DNA of 47,677 bases from Robertmurraya sp. (GCA_025451895.1 JANWJP010000169.1:1-47677), one strand, 5' to 3'; counted from the first letter of the stretch, positions 18,485-28,064 are shown. Made by a program: numbers and translations. Notes: generated from the sequence alone by a model not told the origin.

Positions 18485-20164
18485 TTGATAATCGAGAAAA
18501 TAGAGCAGCTTCCCTTGAACAGCTTTATTACAAAACCGGATGGTACAATTATTTCCGCAAACAGGCAACTTCCGGAAGCAATCATTTCAAAATTGGATTA
18601 TAAAAGAAAAGTTACGGAATTATTTGATAGATGGGAAGAACCATATCCGTCCATCGTTCTTGCGGCAAAGCACGGAAAATGGTATGTCCTTTACTTGCAT
18701 GAACTCGAAAACAACCACTTTTTGTATATTGTCACAGACGGCACCTGGCTGTATGAATTGAGAAACAGAGTGCGGGAACTGGATAAATCCAACAGAGAAC
18801 TTGATGCCATTATTGAAAGTTCTTATGATGGGATCTATATTACAGATCAACATGGAAATACCCTTAAAACCAATTCGGCAATTGAACGGATTACTGGAAT
18901 TCCCAAGCATTATTATATCGGAAAAAATGTTTCCGATTTAATTAAAAGGGGAATTCTTCATGAATCGGTTACCAGCAAGGTCATTGATAAGAAAAAAACG
19001 GTAACGGTTGTACAAAAAAATCTGAACGGAAAGGAAACATTAATGACCGGGAGTCCGGTTTTTAATGAACGGGGAGAAGTTGAAAAAGTCGTCACAAATA
19101 TTCGTGATTTGTCTGAACTTAATCAACTGATGGAAAAATTGAAAAAGGCCCGCCAACTTAATGAAAAATACAAAGAAGAGTTGATGCGGTTAAAGGATAC
19201 AAGCGTGACAAGCAGCGATATTGTAATCAAAAGCGAAAAAATGCTTGAAATATACAACATGGCCGGCCGGGTTGCCAATTTTGACACAACAATTTTGATT
19301 TTGGGCGAAACAGGGGTCGGAAAAGATGTACTCGTTCGAAATATTTTTAAGAAAAGCAGCCGTTCCAAAAAAGGGCAGTTAATCAAGGTAAACTGCGGGG
19401 CAATTCCAAAGGATTTGCTTGAATCGGAGCTTTTTGGCTATGAAGGAGGCGCATTCTCCGGGGCAAATCGGGCCGGAAAAGCGGGAATGTTTGAACTGGC
19501 TGATAAAGGTGTTCTCTTTTTAGATGAAGTCAGTGAACTTCCCCTTAATCTTCAGGTTAAACTGTTGCGTGCCATCCAGGAACGGGAAATCATGCGTGTC
19601 GGCGGCACGAAGTTGAAAAAGGTCGATATACAATTTATAGCCGCGTCCAATAAAGACCTGGCGGAAATGGTTAAAAAGGGAGAGTTCCGGGAAGATCTCT
19701 ATTATCGTTTAAACGTGGTTCCTCTCCATATTCCGCCGCTTCGGGAGCGAAAGGACGATATTTTGCCGCTGGTTCGCCATTATTTGGAGAAATATAATGA
19801 GAAATACAAAACGGAAAAAGATTTTGACAGGGAATTAAAAAATTTTTTCTACTATTATGAATGGCCGGGAAACGTCAGGGAACTATCCAATTTGATTGAA
19901 CGTCTGATTCTTACTGTGCCTCATCAATTATTGACGATCGAGGATTTGCCTGATGAATATAAAAAGCACCGGGAACAAGATCCCGTTGAAAATCATCAGG
20001 AAATGTCCCTGAAGGAAGCAGTGGAGCGTGCGGAAAAAAGGCTTCTCCAACAAGCAATAAAAAAATACCGGACAACATATGAAATTGCTGAAAAATTAAA
20101 AACAAGCCAACCGACAATCGTCAGAAAACTTCAAAAGTACAATTTAACTGTTGAAGGAAAATGA
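18485..20164 (+). CDS. Sigma-54-dependent transcriptional activator (PAS-AAA+-Fis)
   Basis: A bacterial enhancer-binding protein of 559 residues if started at TTG 18485, eight bases after GAGGTG (GTG 18476 is possible but overlaps the site). Order: a PAS-like N-terminus (about 10-90), a PAS domain (about 105-210, SSYDGIYITDQHGNTLKTNS), a coiled coil (210-238), AAA+ (245-475) with Walker A GETGVGKD (274-281), GAFSGA (322-327, Ser replacing the usual Thr of GAFTGA) and Walker B VLFLDEV, then a Fis-type helix-turn-helix at the C-terminus (YEIAEKLKTSQPTIVRKLQKYN). The ligand is sensed presumably by a PAS domain. Two sigma-54 promoters downstream share a palindrome, so it very likely controls the ligase/transporter and beta-oxidation operons. 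The exact family member is not recognised. Confidence 0.93.
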   Translation: MIIEKIEQLPLNSFITKPDGTIISANRQLPEAIISKLDYKRKVTELFDRWEEPYPSIVLAAKHGKWYVLYLHELENNHFLYIVTDGTWLYELRNRVRELDKSNRELDAIIESSYDGIYITDQHGNTLKTNSAIERITGIPKHYYIGKNVSDLIKRGILHESVTSKVIDKKKTVTVVQKNLNGKETLMTGSPVFNERGEVEKVVTNIRDLSELNQLMEKLKKARQLNEKYKEELMRLKDTSVTSSDIVIKSEKMLEIYNMAGRVANFDTTILILGETGVGKDVLVRNIFKKSSRSKKGQLIKVNCGAIPKDLLESELFGYEGGAFSGANRAGKAGMFELADKGVLFLDEVSELPLNLQVKLLRAIQEREIMRVGGTKLKKVDIQFIAASNKDLAEMVKKGEFREDLYYRLNVVPLHIPPLRERKDDILPLVRHYLEKYNEKYKTEKDFDRELKNFFYYYEWPGNVRELSNLIERLILTVPHQLLTIEDLPDEYKKHREQDPVENHQEMSLKEAVERAEKRLLQQAIKKYRTTYEIAEKLKTSQPTIVRKLQKYNLTVEGK

Positions 20165-20169
20165 GCACA

Positions 20170-20183
20170 ATTCATCGTTGAAT
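20170..20183. promoter_or_regulatory. Putative activator site (UAS 1)
   Basis: ATTCA TCGT TGAAT, a perfect ATTCA-N4-TGAAT palindrome, 6 bp after the activator gene and about 130 bp upstream of the sigma-54 promoter at 20308. The same palindrome occurs twice before the second sigma-54 promoter. Confidence 0.65.
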
Positions 20184-20307
20184 GATTGATACTAAAATAA
20201 ATCTGTACAAAACCTTAATAATCAAGCGAAGGGAAAATTACAATCCAAAATTGAATCGGTGCCAATGACGGAACATCATCTGTTCCAGCCATTGGCGCCA
20301 ATTTTTT

Positions 20308-20324
20308 TTGGCACAATTATTGCA
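20308..20324 (+). promoter_or_regulatory. Sigma-54 promoter 1
   Basis: TTGGCAC AATTA TTGCA, with GG (20310-20311) and GC (20322-20323) separated by exactly 10 bp, matches the -24/-12 consensus. It drives the acyl-CoA ligase and transporter genes; the ligase start codon is about 40 bp further on. Confidence 0.9.
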
Positions 20325-20361
20325 TTACAAAACTGAAAAGAATTTCAAGGAGGGATGTATT

Positions 20362-21948
20362 ATGCAAAAAGTCTGGCAAAGGCATATTGCAGAAGGAAAT
20401 CCGGCTGAGATTGACATCCCGGAGATTTCATTGCCTGAATTATTTTCCCAATCCGTCCGGATTTATCAGGATCGCCCTGCGGTGACCTTCTTTGACAAAA
20501 CGTATACATACGGTAAACTGTACGAAATGGTCAGAAGGGCGGCCGGTGCACTTGTACAGCTTGGTATTCAAAAAGGCGACAGAGTGGCAATTATGCTTCC
20601 CAATTGTCCCCAATATCCTGTCAGCTATTATGCCGTCCTGTTTTGCGGTGCCACTGTTGTTCAAGTGAATCCTATGTATAAAGAAAATGAATTACTCCAT
20701 GTACTGAAAGATTCCCGGGCAAAAGCTTTATTTATTTTAGACCAATTACTTCCAGAAGCAAAAAACGCGATTAATAAAACAAATATATCCATTGTTATTC
20801 CTGTTTCCCTTCTTGATGTTCCCCATATGGGCAATGTGCTTCGTGATACCGGTAATAAAATTCCGGATGTTGATATAAATCCGCGGGAAGATGTTGCGGT
20901 GCTTCAATATACCGGCGGAACTACCGGCAGAAGTAAAGGAGCGATGCTGACCCATTATAATCTTGTTGCCAATGCACTCCAAAGCGCGGCAACTTCCAGG
21001 AACATGACAGTGCCCGGAGAGGAAAAAGTATTGACAGTCTCCCCGCTGTTTCACGTCTATGGAATGACAAGCGCAATGAATACGACATTTTATAACGGCG
21101 GCAACATGATCTTATTGCCGAAATATTCGCCGGAACTGATTGTGCAGGCCATTGAAAAATATCGGCCGACCGCATTCCCCGGAGTGCCGACGATGTATAT
21201 CGGTCTTGTCAATTATTTAAAAGACAAAAAAGTTGATCTCAGCTGCCTGAAAACATGTTCCAGCGGCTCGGCTCCATTGCCGGTTGAGATCTTGCAAGAT
21301 TTCAATGAAATTAGCGGCACAACTATTTCTGAAGGCTACGGATTGTCAGAAGCATCGCCGGTTACGCACCGTAATCCGATCGGAGGTTTTCAAAAGCCCG
21401 GCAGCATCGGGATTCCCATCCCGAATACAGATTGCAGAATTGTTGATCTCGCAACAGGGGAAAAGACTCTCCCGGTTGGCGAGGTGGGAGAACTTATCAT
21501 AAAGGGTCCGCAGGTAATGAAAGGATATTGGAATATGCCGGAGGAAACGGAAAACACGATCCGCAACGGCTGGCTTTATACAGGCGACCTGGCCAAAATG
21601 GACGAAGACGGCTTTTTTTACATCGTTGGAAGAAAAAAGGACCTCATCATCGCAAGCGGCTATAATGTGTACCCGATTGAAGTTGAGGAAGTATTATACA
21701 GCCATCCGAAAATTCTTGAAGCGGCTGTGTTCGGAGTACCGGATCCATATCGGGGCGAAACGGTCAAAGCGGTTGTGGTTCTAAAGGAAAAGGAAGTGAT
21801 GACGGAAGAAGAAATCATTAATTTCTGCCGGGAGCGACTGGCTGCATATAAGGTTCCGCGGCGGGTCACCTTCATTGATGAACTGCCGAAAACGGCGGTC
21901 GGGAAAATTTTGAAAAGAAAATTAAAGGAACAGTACTTATCCTGTTGA
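20362..21948 (+). CDS. Acyl-CoA ligase (AMP-forming, long-chain FadD-like)
   Basis: Activates a carboxylic acid to its CoA thioester through an acyl-adenylate. The start is the ATG at 20362 behind AAGGAGGG, giving 528 residues; upstream in-frame reading would run through the sigma-54 promoter. AMP-binding motifs: TGGTTGRSKGAMLTHYN (P-loop), EGYGLSEASPV, YTGDLAKMDEDGFFYIVGRKKD and the catalytic Lys in PKTAVGKILKRKL. The substrate cannot be read from sequence; the family covers medium and long fatty acids as well as aromatic or branched acids. It is the first gene after sigma-54 promoter 1 and is followed by a LIV-type importer, so it probably acts on the imported acid. Confidence 0.92.
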   Translation: MQKVWQRHIAEGNPAEIDIPEISLPELFSQSVRIYQDRPAVTFFDKTYTYGKLYEMVRRAAGALVQLGIQKGDRVAIMLPNCPQYPVSYYAVLFCGATVVQVNPMYKENELLHVLKDSRAKALFILDQLLPEAKNAINKTNISIVIPVSLLDVPHMGNVLRDTGNKIPDVDINPREDVAVLQYTGGTTGRSKGAMLTHYNLVANALQSAATSRNMTVPGEEKVLTVSPLFHVYGMTSAMNTTFYNGGNMILLPKYSPELIVQAIEKYRPTAFPGVPTMYIGLVNYLKDKKVDLSCLKTCSSGSAPLPVEILQDFNEISGTTISEGYGLSEASPVTHRNPIGGFQKPGSIGIPIPNTDCRIVDLATGEKTLPVGEVGELIIKGPQVMKGYWNMPEETENTIRNGWLYTGDLAKMDEDGFFYIVGRKKDLIIASGYNVYPIEVEEVLYSHPKILEAAVFGVPDPYRGETVKAVVVLKEKEVMTEEEIINFCRERLAAYKVPRRVTFIDELPKTAVGKILKRKLKEQYLSC

Positions 21949-22039
21949 CACAACCAGAACACGATATTTCTGATATCGGGGAATGTTGTCACCCGGACCC
22001 GGGACGGATAAGACAGAGGAGAAGAGAAGGGGGCTCGAC

Positions 22040-22903
22040 ATGGACACGTTTATTCAACAAATTTTTAACGGATTAACGGTTGGAAGCGTTTACAGTTTGT
22101 TTGCATTGGGACTTACTCTCGTGTATGGGATTTTGCATATTCCGAACTTTGCCCACGGTGCGTTATATATGGTTGGCGGTTACATCACATTGATGATGAT
22201 GACACATGCGGGTCTCCATTATGTATTAGCCATTTTTATTTCTGTCATCGTTGTCGGGCTTTTGGCTGTTTTAATGGAACGGGTTGTTTTTTATCCTCTC
22301 CGCAATACACCGCCTTTGCAGGATAAAATTGCGGCGATAGGGATCATGCTGTTTCTGGAAGCCCTCATTCAGTTTATTTGGGGGGCAGAATACCGGAGTA
22401 TGCCGACTCCTTTTGGCAGGGTCGTTGAATTTCTTGGTATCACCGTCACAACCCAAAGAATTTTAATTATTGCTGCCGCCGTCATCATCATGCTGCTGTT
22501 ATACTTGTTCCTGAAAAAAACGATGACCGGGGCCGCAATTATCGCGATGTCCCAAAACAGGGAAGGTGCTTTTTTATCAGGCATAAATGCAAACAAAACA
22601 GCCATGTTGACTTTTTTCATATCCGGAGCTTTGGCTGCAGTTGCATCATCTATTTCAGCACCGATTAATCTTGTTTTTCCGGGCATGGGTCATCTTGTTA
22701 TATTAAAGGCATTTGTGATTATTATTATCGGAGGCATGGGCAGCATCCCGGGGGCGATTATCGGCGGCTATATTCTCGGATTTTCGGAAAGCCTGGGAGC
22801 GGCCTTTATTTCGAACGATTATAAGGATTTGATTGCTTTTATTCTGCTTATCATGATCCTTACACTCAGGCCAAAAGGTCTCTTTGCCAGGGAGGTGCAA
22901 TAA
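22040..22903 (+). CDS. LIV-type ABC transporter permease (LivH-like)
   Basis: Integral membrane subunit of a branched-chain amino acid type (HAAT) ABC importer, 287 residues. The start is the ATG at 22040 behind AAGGGGGC. The N-terminus FIQQIFNGLTVGSVYSLFALGLTLVYGILHIPNFAHGAL is the LivH signature, and IIIGGMGSIPGAIIGGYILG is the loop contacting the ATPase. About eight hydrophobic segments. Its neighbours supply LivM, LivG, LivF and LivK counterparts. In such clusters the substrate is often not an amino acid; next to a CoA ligase an organic acid is more likely. Confidence 0.93.
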   Translation: MDTFIQQIFNGLTVGSVYSLFALGLTLVYGILHIPNFAHGALYMVGGYITLMMMTHAGLHYVLAIFISVIVVGLLAVLMERVVFYPLRNTPPLQDKIAAIGIMLFLEALIQFIWGAEYRSMPTPFGRVVEFLGITVTTQRILIIAAAVIIMLLLYLFLKKTMTGAAIIAMSQNREGAFLSGINANKTAMLTFFISGALAAVASSISAPINLVFPGMGHLVILKAFVIIIIGGMGSIPGAIIGGYILGFSESLGAAFISNDYKDLIAFILLIMILTLRPKGLFAREVQ

Positions 22904-23904
22904 TGTCCGTACTTTTCGACAGCCGGTTCCTTTCATCCGCTTTGTTGATTTTTTCAGTGTTATTCCCGTTTCTTACGGATAATCAATATTTTCTCCATGT
23001 TTTATCACTGGCTTTTATTTGGGCGATTGCTGTTTACGGTTTAAATTTAATCGGAGGATATACGGGGCAGCTGTCATTGGCCCATGCCGGATTTTTCGGT
23101 GTTGGGGCATATTCCGCGGGACTGTTGATGGTAAAGGGAGGAATGAATTTTTGGCCGGCTCTTGCTGCCGCTGTTCTGATTACTACAGTACTCGGTTTTT
23201 TCGTTGGTCTTATTGCGTTAAGAACAAAGGAACATTTCTTTGCCATCTATACATTATGTGTCGGCTATATTATCTATTTAATCATTTACAAATGGGAAGG
23301 TCTTACAGAGGGGGTACGGGGCCTAATCGGTATACCTTCTCCCGCACCGATTGGTCCGATTACATTTGACACCCCCCAATCTCAATATTATTTGCTGCTC
23401 TTTTTCCTTGTTTTTGTCATTTTTATAATGAAAAGAATCGTTCATTCCCTGATTGGCCGGACTTATATGGCTATCAGGAACAGCGAAGAATTAGCTGAAA
23501 CAATCGGAATTAATGCGATGAAGCATAAAATGATTTCCTTTGTTTTGTCGACCTCCTTTGCCGGATTGGCCGGAGCTCTCTATGCATCATTCGTCCGTTT
23601 TATCGGGCCGGATATTGCCTATGTAAACATTATTTTTGATATGCTGACTTACCTGATTGTCGGCGGCATCGGTACTTTATCCGGCCCTTTAATCGGCACG
23701 ATTTTTATTGTTTCAGTTTCCCAATCCCTGCAGTTTCTTGAAGAGCTTCGGATGCTCATTTTCGGACCCCTTCTTATTGCTTTGATTATTTTTTATCCCC
23801 GTGGAATTGCAGGGGGAATCCAAAGCTTGCTGCATAAAAGGAAAAAGACTCTGCAAATCCGGAAAGGCTTAAGACAATCCGCCGCTGTTGAGGAGGGAAA
23901 GTAG
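22903..23904 (+). CDS. LIV-type ABC transporter permease (LivM-like)
   Basis: Second membrane subunit, 333 residues; its ATG overlaps the previous TAA by one base (TAATG), so the two are translationally coupled. GLNLIGGYTGQLSLAHAGFFGVGAYSAG is the LivM signature, and YLIVGGIGTLSGPLIGTIF is the ATPase-contact loop. The C-terminal tail is basic (LLHKRKKTLQIRKGLRQ). Confidence 0.93.
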   Translation: MSVLFDSRFLSSALLIFSVLFPFLTDNQYFLHVLSLAFIWAIAVYGLNLIGGYTGQLSLAHAGFFGVGAYSAGLLMVKGGMNFWPALAAAVLITTVLGFFVGLIALRTKEHFFAIYTLCVGYIIYLIIYKWEGLTEGVRGLIGIPSPAPIGPITFDTPQSQYYLLLFFLVFVIFIMKRIVHSLIGRTYMAIRNSEELAETIGINAMKHKMISFVLSTSFAGLAGALYASFVRFIGPDIAYVNIIFDMLTYLIVGGIGTLSGPLIGTIFIVSVSQSLQFLEELRMLIFGPLLIALIIFYPRGIAGGIQSLLHKRKKTLQIRKGLRQSAAVEEGK

Positions 23905-23906
23905 TA

Positions 23907-24668
23907 ATGTTAAGAACTATTGGATTAACAAAAAAATTCGGCGGTCTTACTGCCGTTGATAATGTGGATTTTACCATTGAAAAGGGAATGATTACAGCGA
24001 TAATCGGTCCGAATGGAGCGGGAAAATCAACATTTTTTAACCTGATTAGCGGGCTTCATCCTCCTTCAGGCGGAAAAATCTTTTTTAATAACAGAGACAT
24101 TACATCTTTGAAACCTTATCAAACTGCACGTCTAGGGATTGCGCGCACTTTTCAAACCACTCATCTTTTTGAGCAGGCAACGGTTTTGGAAAATGTGATG
24201 ATCGGCCATCGCCTCCGGACAAAATCAGGAATATGGGATGCTGTTTTTAAAACAAAAAGACTGAAAAGGGAAGAGAAGGCAGCCCGTGAAAAGGCTTATG
24301 AGGCTCTGGAATTTACCGGACTGGTTGGAACAGCGGATCGGTTGGTCTCTGATCTTTCCCAGGAAGAAAAGAAACGGACAGCGATTGCTCTGGCACTGGC
24401 CACTGAACCGCAAATCATCTTTCTTGATGAACCCGCGGCTGGAATTAATCCCGAAGAAACAGAAAAACTGGGGCAATTAATGAAACAGATGGTTTCAAAA
24501 GGAATTACCGTCTGCCTGATTGAACATAAAATGCAGCTGGTGATGAGCCTTGCTGACCGGATTATGGTTTTAAATCACGGGAAAAAGATCGCCGAAGGGA
24601 CTCCTGATGAAATTAAGAATGATGACGCGGTCATCAGGGCCTATTTGGGAGGTGGAAAAAGTGCTTGA
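23907..24668 (+). CDS. LIV-type ABC transporter ATPase (LivG-like)
   Basis: First ATPase subunit, 253 residues. Walker A GPNGAGKST, Q-loop region, Walker B IIFLDEPAAGINP and the family-typical C-terminus KIAEGTPDEIKNDDAVIRAYLG. The ABC signature reads LSQEEKKRTAIA rather than LSGGQ-; LSxGxQ is altered (Gln-Glu at the Gly positions), which is unusual, although LivG proteins do vary here. It starts 3 nt after livM and overlaps livF by 8 nt. Confidence 0.92.
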   Translation: MLRTIGLTKKFGGLTAVDNVDFTIEKGMITAIIGPNGAGKSTFFNLISGLHPPSGGKIFFNNRDITSLKPYQTARLGIARTFQTTHLFEQATVLENVMIGHRLRTKSGIWDAVFKTKRLKREEKAAREKAYEALEFTGLVGTADRLVSDLSQEEKKRTAIALALATEPQIIFLDEPAAGINPEETEKLGQLMKQMVSKGITVCLIEHKMQLVMSLADRIMVLNHGKKIAEGTPDEIKNDDAVIRAYLGGGKSA

Positions 24669-25368
24669 ACTTAGCGGACTGTCTGTTCATTACGGCACCT
24701 TTAAAGCCCTGGATAGGATTCATTTACATGTAGAAGAAGGGGAACTGGTTGTGCTGCTTGGTGCAAACGGTGCAGGAAAAAGCACAATCTTCCGCACCAT
24801 CAGCGGTTTAAATAAACCTTCTGAAGGAGAAATTACCTTTTTCGGAAAAAGCATCGGCGGATTGGCACCGGACAGGCTTGTCAGGGCAGGAATTGTTCAA
24901 TGCCCGGAAGGAAGATTATTATTTCCGCAAATGACGGTTGCCGAAAATTTGCAAATGGGAGGATATATTTACCGCGGGCAAAAACGCCTCATCAAAAAAG
25001 GAATGGAGGAAGTATTTGAACTTTTTCCTGTTTTGAAAGAAAAAAAGGACTGCCCTGCCGGTTCCTTAAGCGGTGGACAACAGCAGATGGCTGCTATCGG
25101 CCGGGCGCTCATGTCAAAGCCGAAATTGCTGCTTTTGGACGAACCTTCTATCGGTCTCGCTCCGCTTGTGGTTGAGCAAATGTTTGCTGTCATTCAAACC
25201 ATTCATCATTCAGGAACAACCATCCTTTTGGCTGAACAAAATGCAAGCGCCGCTTTACGGATTGCCGACAGAGGTTACGTAATCGAAAACGGGAAAATTG
25301 TTTTGGAAGGCAAAAGAGAAGAACTGTTTGAAAATGACGAAATCCGCAGGGCTTATATCGGAGCATAG
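24661..25368 (+). CDS. LIV-type ABC transporter ATPase (LivF-like)
   Basis: Second ATPase subunit. The GTG at 24661 follows GGAGGTGG and gives 235 residues, the usual LivF length; an upstream start would overlap livG by 60 bases without a ribosome site. Walker A GANGAGKST, signature LSGGQQQM, Walker B LLLLDEPSIGLAP, switch His region AEQNASAAL. It overlaps the end of livG, so the two ATPases are coupled. Confidence 0.93.
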   Translation: MLELSGLSVHYGTFKALDRIHLHVEEGELVVLLGANGAGKSTIFRTISGLNKPSEGEITFFGKSIGGLAPDRLVRAGIVQCPEGRLLFPQMTVAENLQMGGYIYRGQKRLIKKGMEEVFELFPVLKEKKDCPAGSLSGGQQQMAAIGRALMSKPKLLLLDEPSIGLAPLVVEQMFAVIQTIHHSGTTILLAEQNASAALRIADRGYVIENGKIVLEGKREELFENDEIRRAYIGA

Positions 25369-25402
25369 CTGCAGAACAAACAAATATGCAGGTTACGGGG
25401 GA

Positions 25403-26608
25403 ATGAAGTTGAAAAAAGGATTATTATTTCTTTTATTGATCAGCTTGTTGCTGTTAACTGCCTGCAGCAATTCAAGTTCTTCGAATCCGGCAAACGGAAA
25501 CGGGAAAGGAAAAAAGTATGAAGGCACTCCGGTGAATATCGGCTTTAGCGGGCCCCTCAGCGGACCTGCCGCCTATTACGGAGAAAATATATTAAACGGT
25601 ATGACCTTGGCTATAGAAGAAATCAATGAAAACGGGGGTTTTGAAGTAAATGGAGAAAAATATCATTTAAATCTGGTCAGCCTTGACGATAAATATTTGC
25701 CGAATGAAACGGGTTCAAATGCAAAAAGGCTTGTCCAGGAATACAACACCCCGATTGTATACGTGCCTCACAGCGGCGGTATTTTTGCCACGCAGGTTTT
25801 TAACGAACAATTAAACTTTATTGTTGCCGCTTATTCAAGCGAACCGGATATCACGAAGCAAGGCAATGATTTAACAATAAGAATCCCGCCTAAATATGAA
25901 ATCTATTTAAAACCTTTTTCTGAATATGTAATGAAACGGTTTGGCAAAAAAATAGCATTTTTGCCTACTGCCACACAATACGGAAAAGACTGGGCGGAAA
26001 AACTTGAACCGGTTTGGAAAGAACTCGGAGGGGAAGTGGTTTACAAGAGTTCCATTGATTTTACAAAAGATACAGATTTCTTTACCATTGTAACCAATGC
26101 TTTGAAAAAAAATCCCGATGTCCTGTTTATCGGAGGACCGTCAGAACCGACGGCGTTGGTGGCCAAGCAAGCGAGAGAGCTTGGTTTTAAAGGGGGTTTT
26201 CTTGTCATGGACCAGGCCAAGCTTGATGAAATGCAGGCGATTCTCGGCGATTGGGGGATGCTGGAAGGAGCAGTCAGTGTTCTGCCGCTGCCTTATTCCC
26301 GAAATGAAGGCAACAAAAATTTCATTGATGATTATAAGAAGAAATATGGAAAAAATCCCACTTCAGAAGCCGGCTATCATTATTATTCAGTCTATCTATT
26401 TGTCGAAGCGATGAAAGCGGCCGGTTCCACTGATGATCCGGCGGCAATAAGGAAACATATCCAAAAGGCCATTGACAGAATGCCGTCTGATAAGCGGATT
26501 TATGATATTAGAAAAGTGGAAAAGGACGGGGGACTCGTTACTCCATTCCGTATGGGGGTTGTAGAAAAAGGAAAGATAGTTAATATGTCTGAGAAGTACA
26601 AAAATTAA
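25403..26608 (+). CDS. LIV-type substrate-binding lipoprotein (LivK-like)
   Basis: Extracellular solute-binding protein of the Peripla_BP_6 type, 401 residues. The signal peptide MKLKKGLLFLLLISLLLLTAC ends in a lipobox Cys followed by a Ser-rich tether. The start is given as ATG 25403, but TTG 25409 has better spacing from GGGGGA. The body VNIGFSGPLSGPAAYYGENILNGMTLAIEEINENGGF is typical. It selects the ligand of the importer and is the last gene of the first sigma-54 operon. Confidence 0.93.
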   Translation: MKLKKGLLFLLLISLLLLTACSNSSSSNPANGNGKGKKYEGTPVNIGFSGPLSGPAAYYGENILNGMTLAIEEINENGGFEVNGEKYHLNLVSLDDKYLPNETGSNAKRLVQEYNTPIVYVPHSGGIFATQVFNEQLNFIVAAYSSEPDITKQGNDLTIRIPPKYEIYLKPFSEYVMKRFGKKIAFLPTATQYGKDWAEKLEPVWKELGGEVVYKSSIDFTKDTDFFTIVTNALKKNPDVLFIGGPSEPTALVAKQARELGFKGGFLVMDQAKLDEMQAILGDWGMLEGAVSVLPLPYSRNEGNKNFIDDYKKKYGKNPTSEAGYHYYSVYLFVEAMKAAGSTDDPAAIRKHIQKAIDRMPSDKRIYDIRKVEKDGGLVTPFRMGVVEKGKIVNMSEKYKN

Positions 26609-26625
26609 CGCAAAATCATTGAATA

Positions 26626-26678
26626 ACGAAGCAAAGACAGCCTGAAGAAATCTTTCCGCTGTTTGCTTCGTTTTTTTG
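26626..26678 (+). terminator. Intrinsic terminator
   Basis: ACGAAGCAAA(GA)CAGC pairs with GCTGTTTGCTTCGT, with a 2-nt bulge, followed by seven T. It ends the ligase/transporter operon. Confidence 0.85.
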
Positions 26679-26682
26679 TGTC

Positions 26683-26696
26683 ATTCAAAAATGAAT
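26683..26696. promoter_or_regulatory. Putative activator site (UAS 2)
   Basis: ATTCA AAAA TGAAT, the same ATTCA-N4-TGAAT palindrome as at 20170. It lies about 120 bp upstream of sigma-54 promoter 2. Confidence 0.65.
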
Positions 26697-26743
26697 CAAA
26701 AAACAAAAATGAATCATTGATTTTAAGCCCTTTTTCCAATTTA

Positions 26744-26757
26744 ATTCATATTTGAAT
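26744..26757. promoter_or_regulatory. Putative activator site (UAS 3)
   Basis: ATTCA TATT TGAAT, a third copy of the palindrome, 61 bp downstream of UAS 2 (about six helical turns) and about 55 bp upstream of the promoter. Confidence 0.65.
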
Positions 26758-26810
26758 GAAAAGTACAACGGAAGGGAGATTGAAAGCCTTTCCGTATAGT
26801 TTACTGAAAA

Positions 26811-26828
26811 TTGGCACATTTTTTGCAT
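26811..26828 (+). promoter_or_regulatory. Sigma-54 promoter 2
   Basis: TTGGCAC ATTTTT TGCAT, with GG (26813-26814) and GC (26825-26826) again 10 bp apart. It drives the beta-oxidation operon. Confidence 0.9.
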
Positions 26829-26879
26829 TTTTATCCGTATAACTGCAACACCACAAAATACATAAGGAGAGGGTATGAA

Positions 26880-28064
26880 ATGAAAGATGAAATTGTTATT
26901 GTAAGTGCCGTCCGCACACCTATTGGCCGCTTCGGAGGATCCTTAAAAACGGTCAGTTCCGGACATTTGGCCACACTGGTTATTAAAGAAGCGATTAACC
27001 GGGCAGGCATTTCACGTGAGCAGGTCAGCGAGGTCATCATGGGTGAGGTTCGTCAGACGACAGAGTCTTCTAACGTGGCGCGCGTAGCGGCCCTGCGTGC
27101 AGGTGTGCCGGAAACAGCCCCGGCTTTCACAGTTAACAGACTGTGTGCTTCAGGTATGCAGGCGGTCACATCCGGAGTTCAGCAAATTCTTTCTGAACAA
27201 GCTGATATTGTTGTTGCCGGGGGCACAGAGAATATGAGCAGAGCCCCGTTCTATTTAAGAAATTCCCGATTTGGAGAAGGAACTCCTTATATTGTTGATT
27301 CAAACACAGAAAACGGACAGCAGCCGGTGGAAATATTCGGTCCTGACCTTGGAATGGGAATGACAGCGGAAAATGTGGCCGAAAGGTTTCAGATTTCCAG
27401 GGAGGATCAGGATCAATTTGCCCTTGAAAGTCAACGGAAAGCAGCTGCTGCAATTGAAGCAGGAAAATTTTCCGATGAAATCGTTCCTGTTGAAGTGAAA
27501 GAGAAGAAAAGAACATTTCTTTTTGAAACAGATGAGTTTCCCCGCCCGGATACAACCATTGAAAAATTGGCAAAACTCCGGCCGGCTTTTAAGGAAGGCG
27601 GTACAGTCACGGCAGGAAATGCCTGCGGAAGAAACGACGGAGCTTCTGCCTTAGTGTTGATGAAGGCTGAAAAAGCCCGGGAATTAGGATTGAAGCCGCT
27701 GGCAAAAATCGTCGACTGGGCAACGGCCGGGGTCAATCCGGAAATTATGGGAATCGGACCGGTTCCGGCAATAGATAAACTCTTAAAAAGGACAAATCGG
27801 ATCATTCAGGAAATCGGCCTGATTGAGCTGAACGAAGCATTTGCAGCCCAGGCACTTGCCGTCATCCGGGAAGCAAAATTGGATCCTTCTAAAATCAATG
27901 TTAACGGCGGGGGCATCGCATTAGGTCATCCGCTCGGAGCAACAGGGGCAAGAATTATGACTACTCTCATATATGAAATGAGAAGACGCAATGAAGAACT
28001 GGGAATTGCAACTCTTTGCATCGGCGGCGGACAAGGTATGGCAATCATGCTCGAATTGGTGTAA
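26880..28064 (+). CDS. Acetyl-CoA acetyltransferase / 3-ketoacyl-CoA thiolase
   Basis: Cleaves 3-ketoacyl-CoA with CoA (or condenses acetyl-CoA). The start is the ATG at 26880 behind AAGGAGAGGG, giving 394 residues. The nucleophile is Cys89 in [11 protein letters not shown]; the second catalytic region is [16 protein letters not shown] (His) and [10 protein letters not shown] (Cys). First gene after sigma-54 promoter 2. In this context the degradative direction, the last step of beta-oxidation, is more likely. Confidence 0.95.
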   Translation: MKDEIVIVSAVRTPIGRFGGSLKTVSSGHLATLVIKEAINRAGISREQVSEVIMGEVRQTTESSNVARVAALRAGVPETAPAFTVNRLCASGMQAVTSGVQQILSEQADIVVAGGTENMSRAPFYLRNSRFGEGTPYIVDSNTENGQQPVEIFGPDLGMGMTAENVAERFQISREDQDQFALESQRKAAAAIEAGKFSDEIVPVEVKEKKRTFLFETDEFPRPDTTIEKLAKLRPAFKEGGTVTAGNACGRNDGASALVLMKAEKARELGLKPLAKIVDWATAGVNPEIMGIGPVPAIDKLLKRTNRIIQEIGLIELNEAFAAQALAVIREAKLDPSKINVNGGGIALGHPLGATGARIMTTLIYEMRRRNEELGIATLCIGGGQGMAIMLELV

